From Paulinella micropora (taxonomy: Eukaryota > Cercozoa > Imbricatea > Euglyphida), in assembly GCA_009731375.1 (NCBI GenBank), contig BJOX01000021.1, forward strand, positions 1,236,163 through 1,296,912: a DNA stretch of 60,750 bases, in the 5' to 3' direction. A model generated the notes under the pieces. It saw only the letters and a program-made list of their open reading frames with translations. It had not been told where the DNA came from and made no database searches. The number at the start of each line of letters is the position of its first letter. The first letter of the stretch is position 1. The position numbers and the translations under genes are program-made. Shown one piece after another: positions 48,224 through 56,900 of the stretch.

Positions 48224-48361
48224 ATGGACCCGCTCGTGGCTGCAATTATCGTTGTTTTAGTGGTCGGGGTGATCGGGTGCGCGTGTATCCTGTACTTCCC
48301 AGTGAGGTGTCCGGACGAGACAGTGGCGGCACCGGCCGGCCCGGAAATCATGAACTATTAA
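48224..48361 (+). CDS. 45-aa single-pass membrane protein
   Basis: ATG 48224 to TAA 48359-48361. Residues about 4-25 (LVAAIIVVLVVGVIGCACIL) form one transmembrane helix, followed by a short Pro/Cys-containing tail. Preceded by 'ctaattaaagaaag', the start-proximal element seen at other genes. Function unknown; small hydrophobic proteins are common in DJR viruses. Confidence 0.65.
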   Translation: MDPLVAAIIVVLVVGVIGCACILYFPVRCPDETVAAPAGPEIMNY

Positions 48362-48576
48362 GAATGATATTTCATGATTTCGCGGGAAATTGTGAAACCC
48401 CACTTCTGACGTTTGCGATTTTTTTCGGGAATTTTCCCGGGCGGCCCACCCCTGCCACCTGACACGGCAAAAAAAGAATCAGCTGCACCAGTGCAGTTGG
48501 ATCTCGAGTTTATTGACTAAAAAAAAAATCTTGTATTGCCCTATCATCAACAAAGGACAAAGGCAAAAAACTAGAG
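48362..48576. promoter_or_regulatory. Intergenic region with two hairpins and a promoter element
   Basis: Holds the inverted repeats CGGGAATTTTCCCG (about 48426-48440) and CTGCACCAGTGCAG (about 48482-48496), then A10-TCTTGT (48519-48534) before the YABBY-like gene. The longest non-coding stretch in this part of the virus, so it may also act in termination or replication. Confidence 0.5.
48519..48534 (+). promoter_or_regulatory. A10-TCTTGT promoter-like element
   Basis: The clearest copy of the motif, 42 bp before ATG 48577 and after a non-coding region. Confidence 0.65.
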
Positions 48577-48876
48577 ATGTCTTCCAACTGCGCGACTTGT
48601 GGACACGCTACCCCCGCTGCTGCTCCCGCCAAGCCCGAGCGCAAGCCCCGCGCGCCGTCCGCATACAACACATTTTTCAAGGAGCAGATGGCCACGCCCG
48701 AAGTCAAGGCGATGGCACACAAGGAGCGCATGGCGTACATCAGCTCGAAATGGAACCAACACAAGGCGGCTGCTCCTGCTCCTGCTTCTTCTGCGCCTGT
48801 AGCCCAACAGGCACAGCAATCGGCAGCGAGCGACGCACTGCCAGCTGGCCGCCCGGCCCTCGTGCGGTCCCTCTGA
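48577..48876 (+). CDS. YABBY/HMG-box-like DNA-binding protein, 99 aa
   Basis: Residues about 25-63 (RKPRAPSAYNTFFKEQM, then HKERMAYISSKWNQHK) match the HMG-like half of YABBY proteins, with the 'PSAYN-F-KE' and 'HkE-f--as--W' signatures. The N-terminus has a single CATCGH knuckle rather than a full C2C2 finger. YABBY-like proteins occur in large DNA viruses and bend or bind DNA; a role in late transcription or packaging is inferred. The 3' end overlaps the convergent resolvase gene. Confidence 0.7.
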   Translation: MSSNCATCGHATPAAAPAKPERKPRAPSAYNTFFKEQMATPEVKAMAHKERMAYISSKWNQHKAAAPAPASSAPVAQQAQQSAASDALPAGRPALVRSL

Positions 48877-49387
48877 CCAGCGCACAGAAGGCAAGACCAA
48901 AGGCGTCGCTCAAGTGATCTGACTCTGTGAGGCATTTAGTCTCGCCAGTAACGCTGAACGATTCTATTAAATTCTGTGCCAATACTTTAGATTGAACTTT
49001 GTATTTCCCCTTGACTCGACCGGATATCGTCGGAGTAAGTGAGAAGAAGCACGAAAACTTGAAACTAGAGGCATAATAGAGTAGCTCCCTGGCACCGAGT
49101 GCCAGCATCGTTGATCCGGCAGCCGCTTGAACGAGCAAATTGTCCGGACAGGTATTTGCTCTCCCGAAGTTTTGATCCTCTACCACTGCAATGTCGGCGT
49201 TGTGAACCTCCTCGATGGCATGCAAGCACGCTGACAACGATTTTGTTTTGAACGAGTCAGTGTCCGTCTGTCTGGCTATGTCCAGTACGCTGGCATACGT
49301 GACCGACAAGGCGTTGGTACGGTTGTCCTTTTCAAGCACTACCACTCCAAGGTTTCTCAGTCCTGGATCGATTGACACGATCTTCAT
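48740..49387 (-). CDS. RuvC-like Holliday junction resolvase (poxvirus A22 type)
   Basis: 215 aa. RNase H-fold nuclease that cuts branched DNA to resolve replication intermediates. Catalytic acids visible: D7 in KIVSIDPGLRNLG, E70 in IAVVEDQNFGR, D157 and D161 in ESDHLSDAFGLAF. The C-terminal about 40 residues are a poorly conserved Gln/Pro-rich tail overlapping the convergent YABBY-like gene by about 137 bp. A minus-strand A8 tract with TCTTGTAATTAAAA lies upstream (49405-49439). Confidence 0.85.
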   Translation of the reverse strand: MKIVSIDPGLRNLGVVVLEKDNRTNALSVTYASVLDIARQTDTDSFKTKSLSACLHAIEEVHNADIAVVEDQNFGRANTCPDNLLVQAAAGSTMLALGARELLYYASSFKFSCFFSLTPTISGRVKGKYKVQSKVLAQNLIESFSVTGETKCLTESDHLSDAFGLAFCALVRGTARGPGGQLAVRRSLPIAVPVGLQAQKKQEQEQPPCVGSISS

Positions 49388-49404
49388 TTCTTTCTCCTTC
49401 TCTT

Positions 49405-49439
49405 TTGTTTTTAATTACAAGACGAAATTTCTTTTTTTT
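49405..49439 (-). promoter_or_regulatory. Promoter-like element of the resolvase gene
   Basis: Minus strand: A8, then gaaatttcg, TCTTGT and AATTAAAA, about 20-50 bp before ATG 49387. Confidence 0.5.
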
Positions 49440-50616
49440 CACACATCTTCCGCCCAGCTTAGGCTCAGGTGCATATCCGCCGACCCGGAAGTAGTGCTTG
49501 CCGCAATGCAGAGCACTTCTCCCGGCCCGATCGCGATATTGAGCCTGCTCAGGTCCAGCGAGGCAGACGCCGAGCCCGTGGCCGACACGACGCACGCGGC
49601 CACCGCGTTGCCAGTAGACACCGTGACTAAGCTAGTGGAGTACTCGGTATTCGAGGCCGTGTCGTGGTTCGCGTAGGTCGGCGCGCTGCCGAACGTGGCT
49701 TGCGTGAGCACTCGGAGGATCACGGGCTTGGTGCCAGACACGGCCGTGGCGGTCAACAGGGTCGGGAACAAAGGTCGTTGTTGGGGAGAGCGCCGATCAA
49801 GCTCTTGTTGCGGATCACCAGCACGTTCTGTTCGGTCGTGCCTATCGTCTGCACGTTGGTGCGCGCAAAGCTGAGGCCCAGCTGCCTCACGGGGCCTTCG
49901 ACCAGGACGCCGACACTGGCAGTGCGCACCAGGCCGCCCGCGCTAGTGGTCTTGAGCCTGAACGGCAAGCTGGCGTTGGAGAGCGAAGGCGCAGTGTTAG
50001 CGCCCGCGTACTGGATTCGGTGCACGGGGACGAGCACCCCGTCCGACTGCCTCTCGACCGAGAACGTGACGGCCCCACACCCTAAGTACTGCATCTGGAT
50101 CTGGAAGATGTTGCCCTTGGCCCAGTCCTTGCGGTCCATGTCGTCGTCGCCGCCCAGGCAGGTGTTGAGGTTCCAGTCTTTCTGGTCGACGTAGGTGTCG
50201 ACGGTTGCGTTGCGGTGCAAGATCCGCAGCCTGTTGGTTCGTGTCTGGTCCTGCACGAAGAAGCCGTTGTTGTCGTCGCCTAGGCCGGCCGTGGCCGAGT
50301 TAGCCACGTTGGCTGTGGCAGGGAACAGCGCAGTGAAGCGGCAGACGAGCCCTTGCCCCGCGCGGTACTTGCAGCGACGGAGCGTCTCGGCCTGCGCGGC
50401 GCCGCTGAGCGACAGCAGGCCGGCGACAGTGGTCACGGAGCCAGAGGTCGCGAACTTGCGCGAGTTCAGGGTGCCCGTGTAAGGGAAAGTCTCCTGCACT
50501 AGCGGGGTAGACTCCGCGACCTTGTGCTCGCCAAAGGCCATGACCATGCTAGGGAGCGGTTTGGTCTCGACCACATCCTCCAGGCGCATACGCTTGGTGC
50601 CACTCAGCGTCAGCAT
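49439..50616 (-). CDS. Structural protein with 'GQG-RFTALF-GLGD-NGFF' block, one frameshift
   Basis: First frame 50616-49756 (287 codons). A second frame ending at 49439 continues it after a 3-base A-run (49770-49772 on +) where one base seems missing; about 392 residues in all. The segment YRAGQGLVCRFTALFP, then AGLGDDNNGFFVQD, is a pattern I know from structural or attachment proteins of giant viruses and their relatives, but the precise family is not certain. Beta-rich, with no signal peptide or TM. Lies beside the penton-like gene, so probably in the virion. Confidence 0.6.
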
Positions 50617-50669
50617 TTTTTTTCCTCTTGTACTAGACTAGTGACAACATTTATTTTTTTTTCTCAGAA

Positions 50670-51500
50670 ATGAGCGGCCTGCGCAACATTTCAGAGATGA
50701 ACATCCTGGTCCGCAGCAAGGACCGCGACCGGATACAAGGGGCGGGCGATTCGGCCGAGTTCCGGCTGTCGCTGTCGGAAGCGATCCAAGGCAGATACAA
50801 GCTCATCTGGGCCACGATCCCGAACGCGACGTACAACATCAACTCCAAGAACAACAAGCTCTACTTGAACTCCACTGACACGGGCGATGTGACCATCACG
50901 ATCCCGTTGCAAAATTATACAGGGGAGACTTTGGCCGACACGCTACAGTCGCTTTTAATCAACGAGGGCTTTGTACAAGTAGGACAGTCGATCGGAGTGG
51001 TTTATCTCGACGCCAAGCTCAAGCTGCAGTTCACACTGAGTGCGGGAGCAGAGTTCAATATCTACACCAGAAGGGGAGAGGACAGCGCGCACGCCGTGCT
51101 AGGCTTCCAGACTTCTGCCCTGGACATAATAGAAGTGATGACGCCCGGCAAGGCCACCGTCTTGCCGCAAGTCGTGGCTCTGGGCCTGCCGACTTCGCTG
51201 GGCATCAAGATCAAGGAATGCAGTAGCTTGGCCTACTCGACGGGCGGCAACTACGAGGAGGTGTCGCTGACGGGCGTGATCTCGCGCGGCACGAAAGTGC
51301 AGTCAGGCAGCCTGATCATTCCTTTCCTCGCAAGTTCGGGTGGCTACCAGTCGTCGGCGCAGGACCGGCACGACCAGTACGTGGTGTTTCCGACGCTGAC
51401 GAAGTACTTGCACCTGCAGGTGTGCAATCCTGACACCAGGGACAAGGTGGACTTGAATGGGGCGGACTGGGAGATGCTGCTGTCGAAAGCCGGTTGCTGA
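50670..51500 (+). CDS. Penton-like minor capsid protein (single jelly roll)
   Basis: 276 aa. The N-terminal half has 'sKDRDRIQGAGDSAEFRLSL' and GRYKLIWATIPNATYNIN followed by NNKLY, the 'Y.L......YNi..NN.i' pattern of PLV minor capsid proteins that form the vertices. It continues with NYTGETLADTL and a beta-rich C-terminus. Divergent from the structural gene at 50616, sharing a 53-bp promoter region with T/A runs. Complete ORF. Confidence 0.75.
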   Translation: MSGLRNISEMNILVRSKDRDRIQGAGDSAEFRLSLSEAIQGRYKLIWATIPNATYNINSKNNKLYLNSTDTGDVTITIPLQNYTGETLADTLQSLLINEGFVQVGQSIGVVYLDAKLKLQFTLSAGAEFNIYTRRGEDSAHAVLGFQTSALDIIEVMTPGKATVLPQVVALGLPTSLGIKIKECSSLAYSTGGNYEEVSLTGVISRGTKVQSGSLIIPFLASSGGYQSSAQDRHDQYVVFPTLTKYLHLQVCNPDTRDKVDLNGADWEMLLSKAGC

Positions 51501-51531
51501 TAGAGTGGCCGCCGGCCCAGCAATCGCACAT

Positions 51532-51548
51532 CTTTTTTTTAAATCTTG
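51532..51548 (+). promoter_or_regulatory. T-run/AAATCTTG element before the two-TM gene
   Basis: T8-aaa-tcttg, 25 bp before ATG 51574; a variant with T-run. Confidence 0.45.
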
Positions 51549-51573
51549 CAGTTTCCCACCACCAAAAGTAAAG

Positions 51574-52243
51574 ATGGACGAGGATAAAATCCTGGCGATG
51601 CGGTCGCATTCGAGCGACAACCATGACTCGGACGACAGCGACGTCAAGCGAGAGGAAGAGAAGTGGTCTTCGAGGCACGAGCAATATTTTGCCAGCGTGG
51701 TGGACGAGTGTGCCCTGCACGCGCGCCTCAACAACTCNNNNNNNNNNCTACAACCGTTTTTTGTTGTTTGGCTTGTTGGCCACTATCGCGCCGGCGATTT
51801 GTTCCTTTATCGTGGGAAATTTCGGCTTCAAGGCGTGTGAAGCGGGCCGGGCGGGCTACGACTGGGTCAGCGTGACCTGCCTGATCGTAGTAGCCATCGT
51901 CTCGGGCACCAACAGCTTTTTCAACTTTGGCCAAAAAGCAGAGCGCCACTTCTCCTGCGAGATCCTCTTTGAGATGGTTAAGAACGAACTGTCTGTAGAG
52001 ATGGCTAAAAAAAGACGCTTTAGATTAGCGGCGGACGTGCTGTTGGTCAAGATTACCATGGCCCTGGAGAAAGTGCGCTCGAATGAGCAGGTTATACCTG
52101 GCCCGGTGTTGTGGGCGCACCGCCTGGACCGCGAGAAGCTGGCCAAAGCGCGCGCGCAGACGGTGACGAGCGGTGACCCGGTCAGGATCCACCACGGCAC
52201 GCCCGTGACGCTGGGCAGGCACTTGATCCCGATGCCTACTTAG
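51574..52243 (+). CDS. Two-TM membrane protein (SLATT-like), 10-N gap inside
   Basis: The N-terminal 54 codons are acidic (DSDDSDVKREEE). A 10-N gap (51738-51747) follows, then a second segment with two transmembrane helices (FLLFGLLATIAPAICSFIV and VSVTCLIVVAIVSGTNSFF) and a His/Glu-containing amphipathic segment (GQKAERHFSCEILFEMVKNEL). Two TMs followed by such a helix resemble SLATT-family domains seen in many viruses and bacterial conflict systems; this is tentative. Promoter-like T8AAATCTTG at 51532-51548. The frames on the two sides differ, consistent with arbitrary gap size. Confidence 0.6.
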
Positions 52244-52587
52244 CTGATGGTGCAGACCTTGGGACACAGCTCGCAGCAGTTGGTAGCGAGGGCGGCCTTC
52301 ACGAGCTCCCAGATGACATCGACCACGGGCGGGATGAGCTTGTCCACGTTGTTGTCGGGACACAAGTCGACGAGGACCGAAATGAGGATCTGCTTCTTCT
52401 CCTCGCCCGTGTGGTTAGTATAGAAAGCGAGGTACTTGACCCCGTGAATAATGAGCTGCGGCACGCTCTGCCAAGAGAAATCGCTGTAGCTGCGCTTGAG
52501 CTCGAGTGCGAGCTCGTGCGAGGTTACGGTGATGGACTCTGGCGACGAGAGCATCAGCCGCTGTTCGGTCTTACGTCTTTGCAACAT
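52240..52587 (-). CDS. Small conserved-looking protein, 115 aa
   Basis: Complete ORF overlapping the end of the two-TM gene by 4 bp (convergent). The core LIIHGVKYLAFYTNHTGEEKKQILISVLVDL, then DKLIPPVVDVIWELVKAAL, resembles small proteins recurrent in giant viruses and their relatives that carry 'G.eKK..v...l..l' and 'iP..id.i'. No known function. Family link is from memory. Confidence 0.6.
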   Translation of the reverse strand: MLQRRKTEQRLMLSSPESITVTSHELALELKRSYSDFSWQSVPQLIIHGVKYLAFYTNHTGEEKKQILISVLVDLCPDNNVDKLIPPVVDVIWELVKAALATNCCELCPKVCTIS

Positions 52588-52700
52588 AGTTAGTCTTTGT
52601 TTCTGTTTTGCGCCATGAGAAAAAAATATATCCTCTTTCCCTCTTATAGTATTAAAGAGATGGCCTTGCTGAAACTGGACAACAGGCAGCTGAACGAATT

Positions 52701-53678
52701 ATGGACACTGCAGAAAAACTGCTCGTGCCGGAAGCATCGCGATTTTGTCTCTTCCCGATACGGCGTCCGGACCTGTATTCATTCTATGAAGCTTCCCTGC
52801 GGTCGTTCTGGACGGCAGATGAGCTAGACCTGAGCCGGGAACAGGCCGATTTCAAGAAACTGAGTGCGGACGAGCAGCATTTTATTAAGATGGTGCTGGG
52901 CTTCTTTGCTAGCTCGGACGGCATCATCCAAGAGAACCTGGCCGCTAATTTTTTGGCCGAGGTGCAGTATTCCGAAGCGAGACTTTTTTATTCTTACCAG
53001 ATCTTTAATGAGGCCGAACACTCGCGGACCTACAGCCTGTTGATCGACACGATCATCAGCGACCAGCAAGAGAAGGACAAGCTGTTCAATGCGATCACGC
53101 AGGTCCCGACCGTCGCCCAAAAAGCCAAGTGGGCGCTGCAGTGGCTCAGCCCGGCCCGGTCTTCGTTTGCCGAGCGGCTGGTGGCGTTCGCTTGTGTGGA
53201 ACTTGTCCAGTTCGCCTCTTCTTTCGCCTCCATCTTTTGGCTGAAACAAAAGCACCCGGGCCTGCTGCAGGGCCTGTGCACCAGCAACGAGTTTATTGCG
53301 CGGGACGAGACGCAGCACGGCCTGTTCGCGTGCCACTTGTACAAGCACCACGTGTCGAACAAGCTGCAGATGTCGCGAATTTTCCAGATCGTCGCTGGCT
53401 GTGTCGAGGTCGAGCGAAGGTTCATCAGCGAGTCGCTGCCGGTGGCCTTGCTGGGCCTGAACGCGACGCTGATGGAGCGGTACGTCGAGTTTGTGGCGGA
53501 CGGCCTGTTGCAGAACTTGGGCCTGAGCGAAAAGCTGTACGGGGTGGCCAAGTGCCCTCTGCCCTTCATGGAGCAGCTAGGCGTGGTAGGCAAGACTAAC
53601 TTTTTCGAGAAAAGAGTGAGCGAGTACGGGAGAGCGCCGGCCAAGGAGCCCGAATGGGGTCTAGACCAGGACTTCTAG
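52701..53678 (+). CDS. Ribonucleotide reductase small subunit (class I R2)
   Basis: 325 aa. Holds the di-iron/tyrosyl-radical site for the R1 subunit at 34310. Iron ligands and signatures: FWTADELDLS (first Asp), DGIIQENL, FNEAEHSRTYS (Glu and His ligands plus the radical Tyr), RDETQHGLFA (Glu and His) and a C-terminal WGLDQDF tail for docking to R1. All key residues are present. ATG 52701 gives a complete protein. An upstream ATG at 52661, in the typical 'tattaaagag' context but another frame, suggests the native start may be 13 codons earlier with a 1-nt deletion here. Confidence 0.94.
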   Translation: MDTAEKLLVPEASRFCLFPIRRPDLYSFYEASLRSFWTADELDLSREQADFKKLSADEQHFIKMVLGFFASSDGIIQENLAANFLAEVQYSEARLFYSYQIFNEAEHSRTYSLLIDTIISDQQEKDKLFNAITQVPTVAQKAKWALQWLSPARSSFAERLVAFACVELVQFASSFASIFWLKQKHPGLLQGLCTSNEFIARDETQHGLFACHLYKHHVSNKLQMSRIFQIVAGCVEVERRFISESLPVALLGLNATLMERYVEFVADGLLQNLGLSEKLYGVAKCPLPFMEQLGVVGKTNFFEKRVSEYGRAPAKEPEWGLDQDF

Positions 53679-53962
53679 CCATTGATGGTGTCAGGCATCT
53701 CTACGACCGTCTCTTCGAGTGCCATTTCGGTCTCGGCTGCTGCCGCGTGGGCGGTTGCCTCGGCTGCTGCCGCCTCGGCCTCTTCTTGCTCTTGGATAAG
53801 CGTCTTGACTTGCTCGCGCATGTCCTTGTCACAGCAGACCTTTTCACACAGTGCGATCTGCAGCTGTAACTTCTCTCGTTCGACCGCCAGTATCCGGCGG
53901 CGGGCTAGGCACGTGGCCAGCTCGTTCTCGTTTTCGGCTAGTGCTTGTCTCAACGCGTCCAT
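53675..53962 (-). CDS. Coiled-coil protein, 95 aa
   Basis: Almost entirely helical with heptad character (ALAENENELATCLARRR, LQLQIALCEKV) and an Ala/Glu-rich C-terminus. Convergent and overlapping the R2 stop by 4 bp. Its upstream side has TTTTTTAATTAAAAATGG. Could be a fibre-associated or scaffold protein; no family recognised. Confidence 0.6.
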   Translation of the reverse strand: MDALRQALAENENELATCLARRRILAVEREKLQLQIALCEKVCCDKDMREQVKTLIQEQEEAEAAAAEATAHAAAAETEMALEETVVEMPDTING

Positions 53963-53998
53963 TTTTAATTAAAAAATACAGACTCGAAAGAAAAAAAA

Positions 53999-56900
53999 TC
54001 AGCCCGCAATCTCGGTAATGGTCACTCTGCCCCTTTCATAAACAGCCGTCCCACCAATAACAAGTTTCCAAGTGACAGCGCCTTGTGTGTCGCCGTAAGC
54101 TTCGAACCAAATATACTCGTTCGCTGCCACTTCCATGATACCCGACAGGCTTAGCGAAGTGTACCNNNNNNNNNNCCGACAGGCTTAGTGAAGTGTACCG
54201 CCCGTTGCTATAAAGCCCATGGGCGCCCCCTGTTACCTCAAAATTGCCTTCTGTCTGTTGTACGCCGGTGCTTGACGCGGGTCTCACTGAATTCCTTTCG
54301 ACACAGACATCGTAATAGGCGCCACTGGTCGGCGGGTTGTTGGTAGCCGCTGCCGAAGTAATAAACTTGAACGAGGCAGTGATCAGCCATTTCCTAGGCA
54401 TACCGGACGTGTTCTGCCAGGTCGTGAAGCCGTTGGCATGGCTTACGGTGATGTTGCCGTACACGGGCGCCAGCCTCACTACGCCATCGACCGGGATCTT
54501 CCTGGCAGTTCCACTATTAATAGTGACGACCGCGTCGCTCGTCAGCCAGTGGCCACGGTCCCAGGTGCCCAGCTCGAACTGTCCGAGGTCGTTGATCTGT
54601 ACCACGCGGTCCGTGCCGGCGGAGGGCAGCGCGGTCAGCAACGTCGTGGTGATTTTGCCGCTCGTGATCGTATCCACGCCCGTGAGGCCCGTGGCAGTGG
54701 CCGACAGGCCCTCGGACTCAACGACGGGCGCAAAGGTCCCCACGGCGGCCTGGGTACTCGAATTTATCGAAGTGACAATAAACCGGTGGTAGTAATAGAA
54801 CGCGGTCGAAGCGGGCGCGCTCGAGTTCAGGGTCTGTAACGTCGTGGTAAAAGAGAAGTTACCGGACCAGACCAGTGTCCAGGTACTGCCATTGTCCGAC
54901 CCCGCCAACGTGAAGCTTTTGGTGGAGCTACTGAGAGAAGAGGTATTAGTCAACGCGATGCTCGTGATTCTGTAACGGCGCCGCTGGTGCTGGAGCGTAA
55001 AGTGTTCGCCGTACACGTTACTGCCGCCTACGTTGGTAACGGCGTTGTTTGTCGTGTTGATACTCCCGTCCGAGTTGTAGTTGCCGAGGCTAGTCCAGCC
55101 ATTGGCAGCGACGCCATCGAAAACTCTATAGCTCTCCTGGCCTACAACCGCGGAAGAGTGGCTGAGCACCCAGTTAGGGTCCGTGGTAGGCGTATAGGCC
55201 GACATGGAAGTCCAGGTCGGCAGCGCCACGGAGCCAGAAGTCACGACCGTGGTCGAAGTGCTCTGGGTCACCATCTGCCCCGCAGAAGTCAGGCTCAGAA
55301 CGGCGGTCTGGGCCGGCGTGGAGGCTGGCAACAACGAGCTGGCCGCAAGCTGGCCCGCCGAGTCCAGCGTGACCAGCGACGTCGAGCCGGGCAGGCTAGC
55401 AGGCACTCTGACAGACGAGGCGGCTAGCTGCCCCCCGCTAGACAAGGAAACGAAGGACGTGTTGGACGGCAACGCGGTCGGCAGCAGGAGTGCAGAAGAA
55501 CCAGAAGCCGGAGCGGAAAGGGTGCTGGTGCCGCCCGCCCCGCTAAGTGACAGCGAGCTAGCAGCCCCTGTCGCGAGCTGGCCACCAGAGTCGAGTGTCA
55601 CTAGCAAAGTGCTGCCAGGCAAGGACACGGGCACCTTGAGCGCAGAGGCACTTAGTTGCCCCGCAGAGGTCAGCGACGTCAGAGAAGTGCTGGCGGGCAG
55701 CGCGCTAGGTAGACTCAGCGCAACCGTCCCCGTGCTCGCAATCGTAGAGGTGCCGATCGTCAGCGGTGACGTATGCGTGTGCCCGTCTACGTAGGCCTTG
55801 TTGGCAGCGTCGGTGGTGGTGAGCGGCGCCGCTATGTTCTTGATCGCGGGGCACGACGTGTAGTCAAAGCCAAAGTGGTTGATTCCGCACCAGCTAGAAC
55901 TCCCTCCTGCCTTGATAGTAGCAACCACGATGGCCACGTACCGGGCGGCCCTAGCGGTGTCGGTCGGCGCGAGAGTGATGGAAGTGCCATCGACAAAGGT
56001 GTACAAGCTAGTGTGCCACAGCGTCCAGGTAGTGCCGTCTAACGACGTGCCCACCTGCCATGTCTTTGGCGATTTATCCAGACCGCTGGACTGGGCTTGC
56101 AGGTAGTACTGTTGCAGGACGACCCCAGTGCCAAAATCTAGCTGGAGCCACTCTCCGGAGTACACTACACCCGAAAACGTTTTGCTGGAACTGGAAGTGT
56201 AGGCGCCGCTCGTGGCATTGTAGGTACTAGTGTTGCTCTGCCAGGAAAAGTTTGAGCCCGTGTTGAAGCCGTCGTACGCGTTGCCGTTCCCGGAAGTGGA
56301 CGCACTCGCGACCAGGCCGTTCCAGCTGTTACTCGCCATGCTGTCGGGCTTCTTCACGTACGAAGTGGCTACAAGGCTCAGACCATGAGAGATGGCCTGG
56401 TCCCCGTACAACAGCGAGCCGTCGGAGCCCAGCGACACCAAGCTAGTACTGCTTGGTAGTGCGGTCGGCAGCTTGAGCGCAGAGGTGCCGGACGCCGGAG
56501 CGGAAAGGGTGCTAGTGCCTCCCGCCCCGCTGAGCGATAGCGAGCTGGCAGCCCCTGTCGCGAACTGGCCACCGGAGTCGAGTGTCACTAGCAAAGTGCT
56601 GCCCGGCAGGGCTGTCGGCAGCTTGAGTGCAGAGGAGCCAGAGGCCGGAGCGGAAAGGGTGCTGGTGCCGCCCGCCCCGCTGAGTGACAGTGAGCTACTA
56701 CTAGCAGCCCCTGTCGCGAGCTGGCCACCAGAGTCGAGTGTCACTAGCAAAGTGCTGCCAGGCAAGGACACGGGCACCTTGAGCGCAGAGGCACTCAGCT
56801 GCCCCGCAGAGGTCAGCGACGTCAGCGAAGTGCTGGCGGGCAGCGCACTGGGCAAGCTCAGCGCAACCGTCCCCGTGCTCGCGATCGTGCTGGTACCAAT

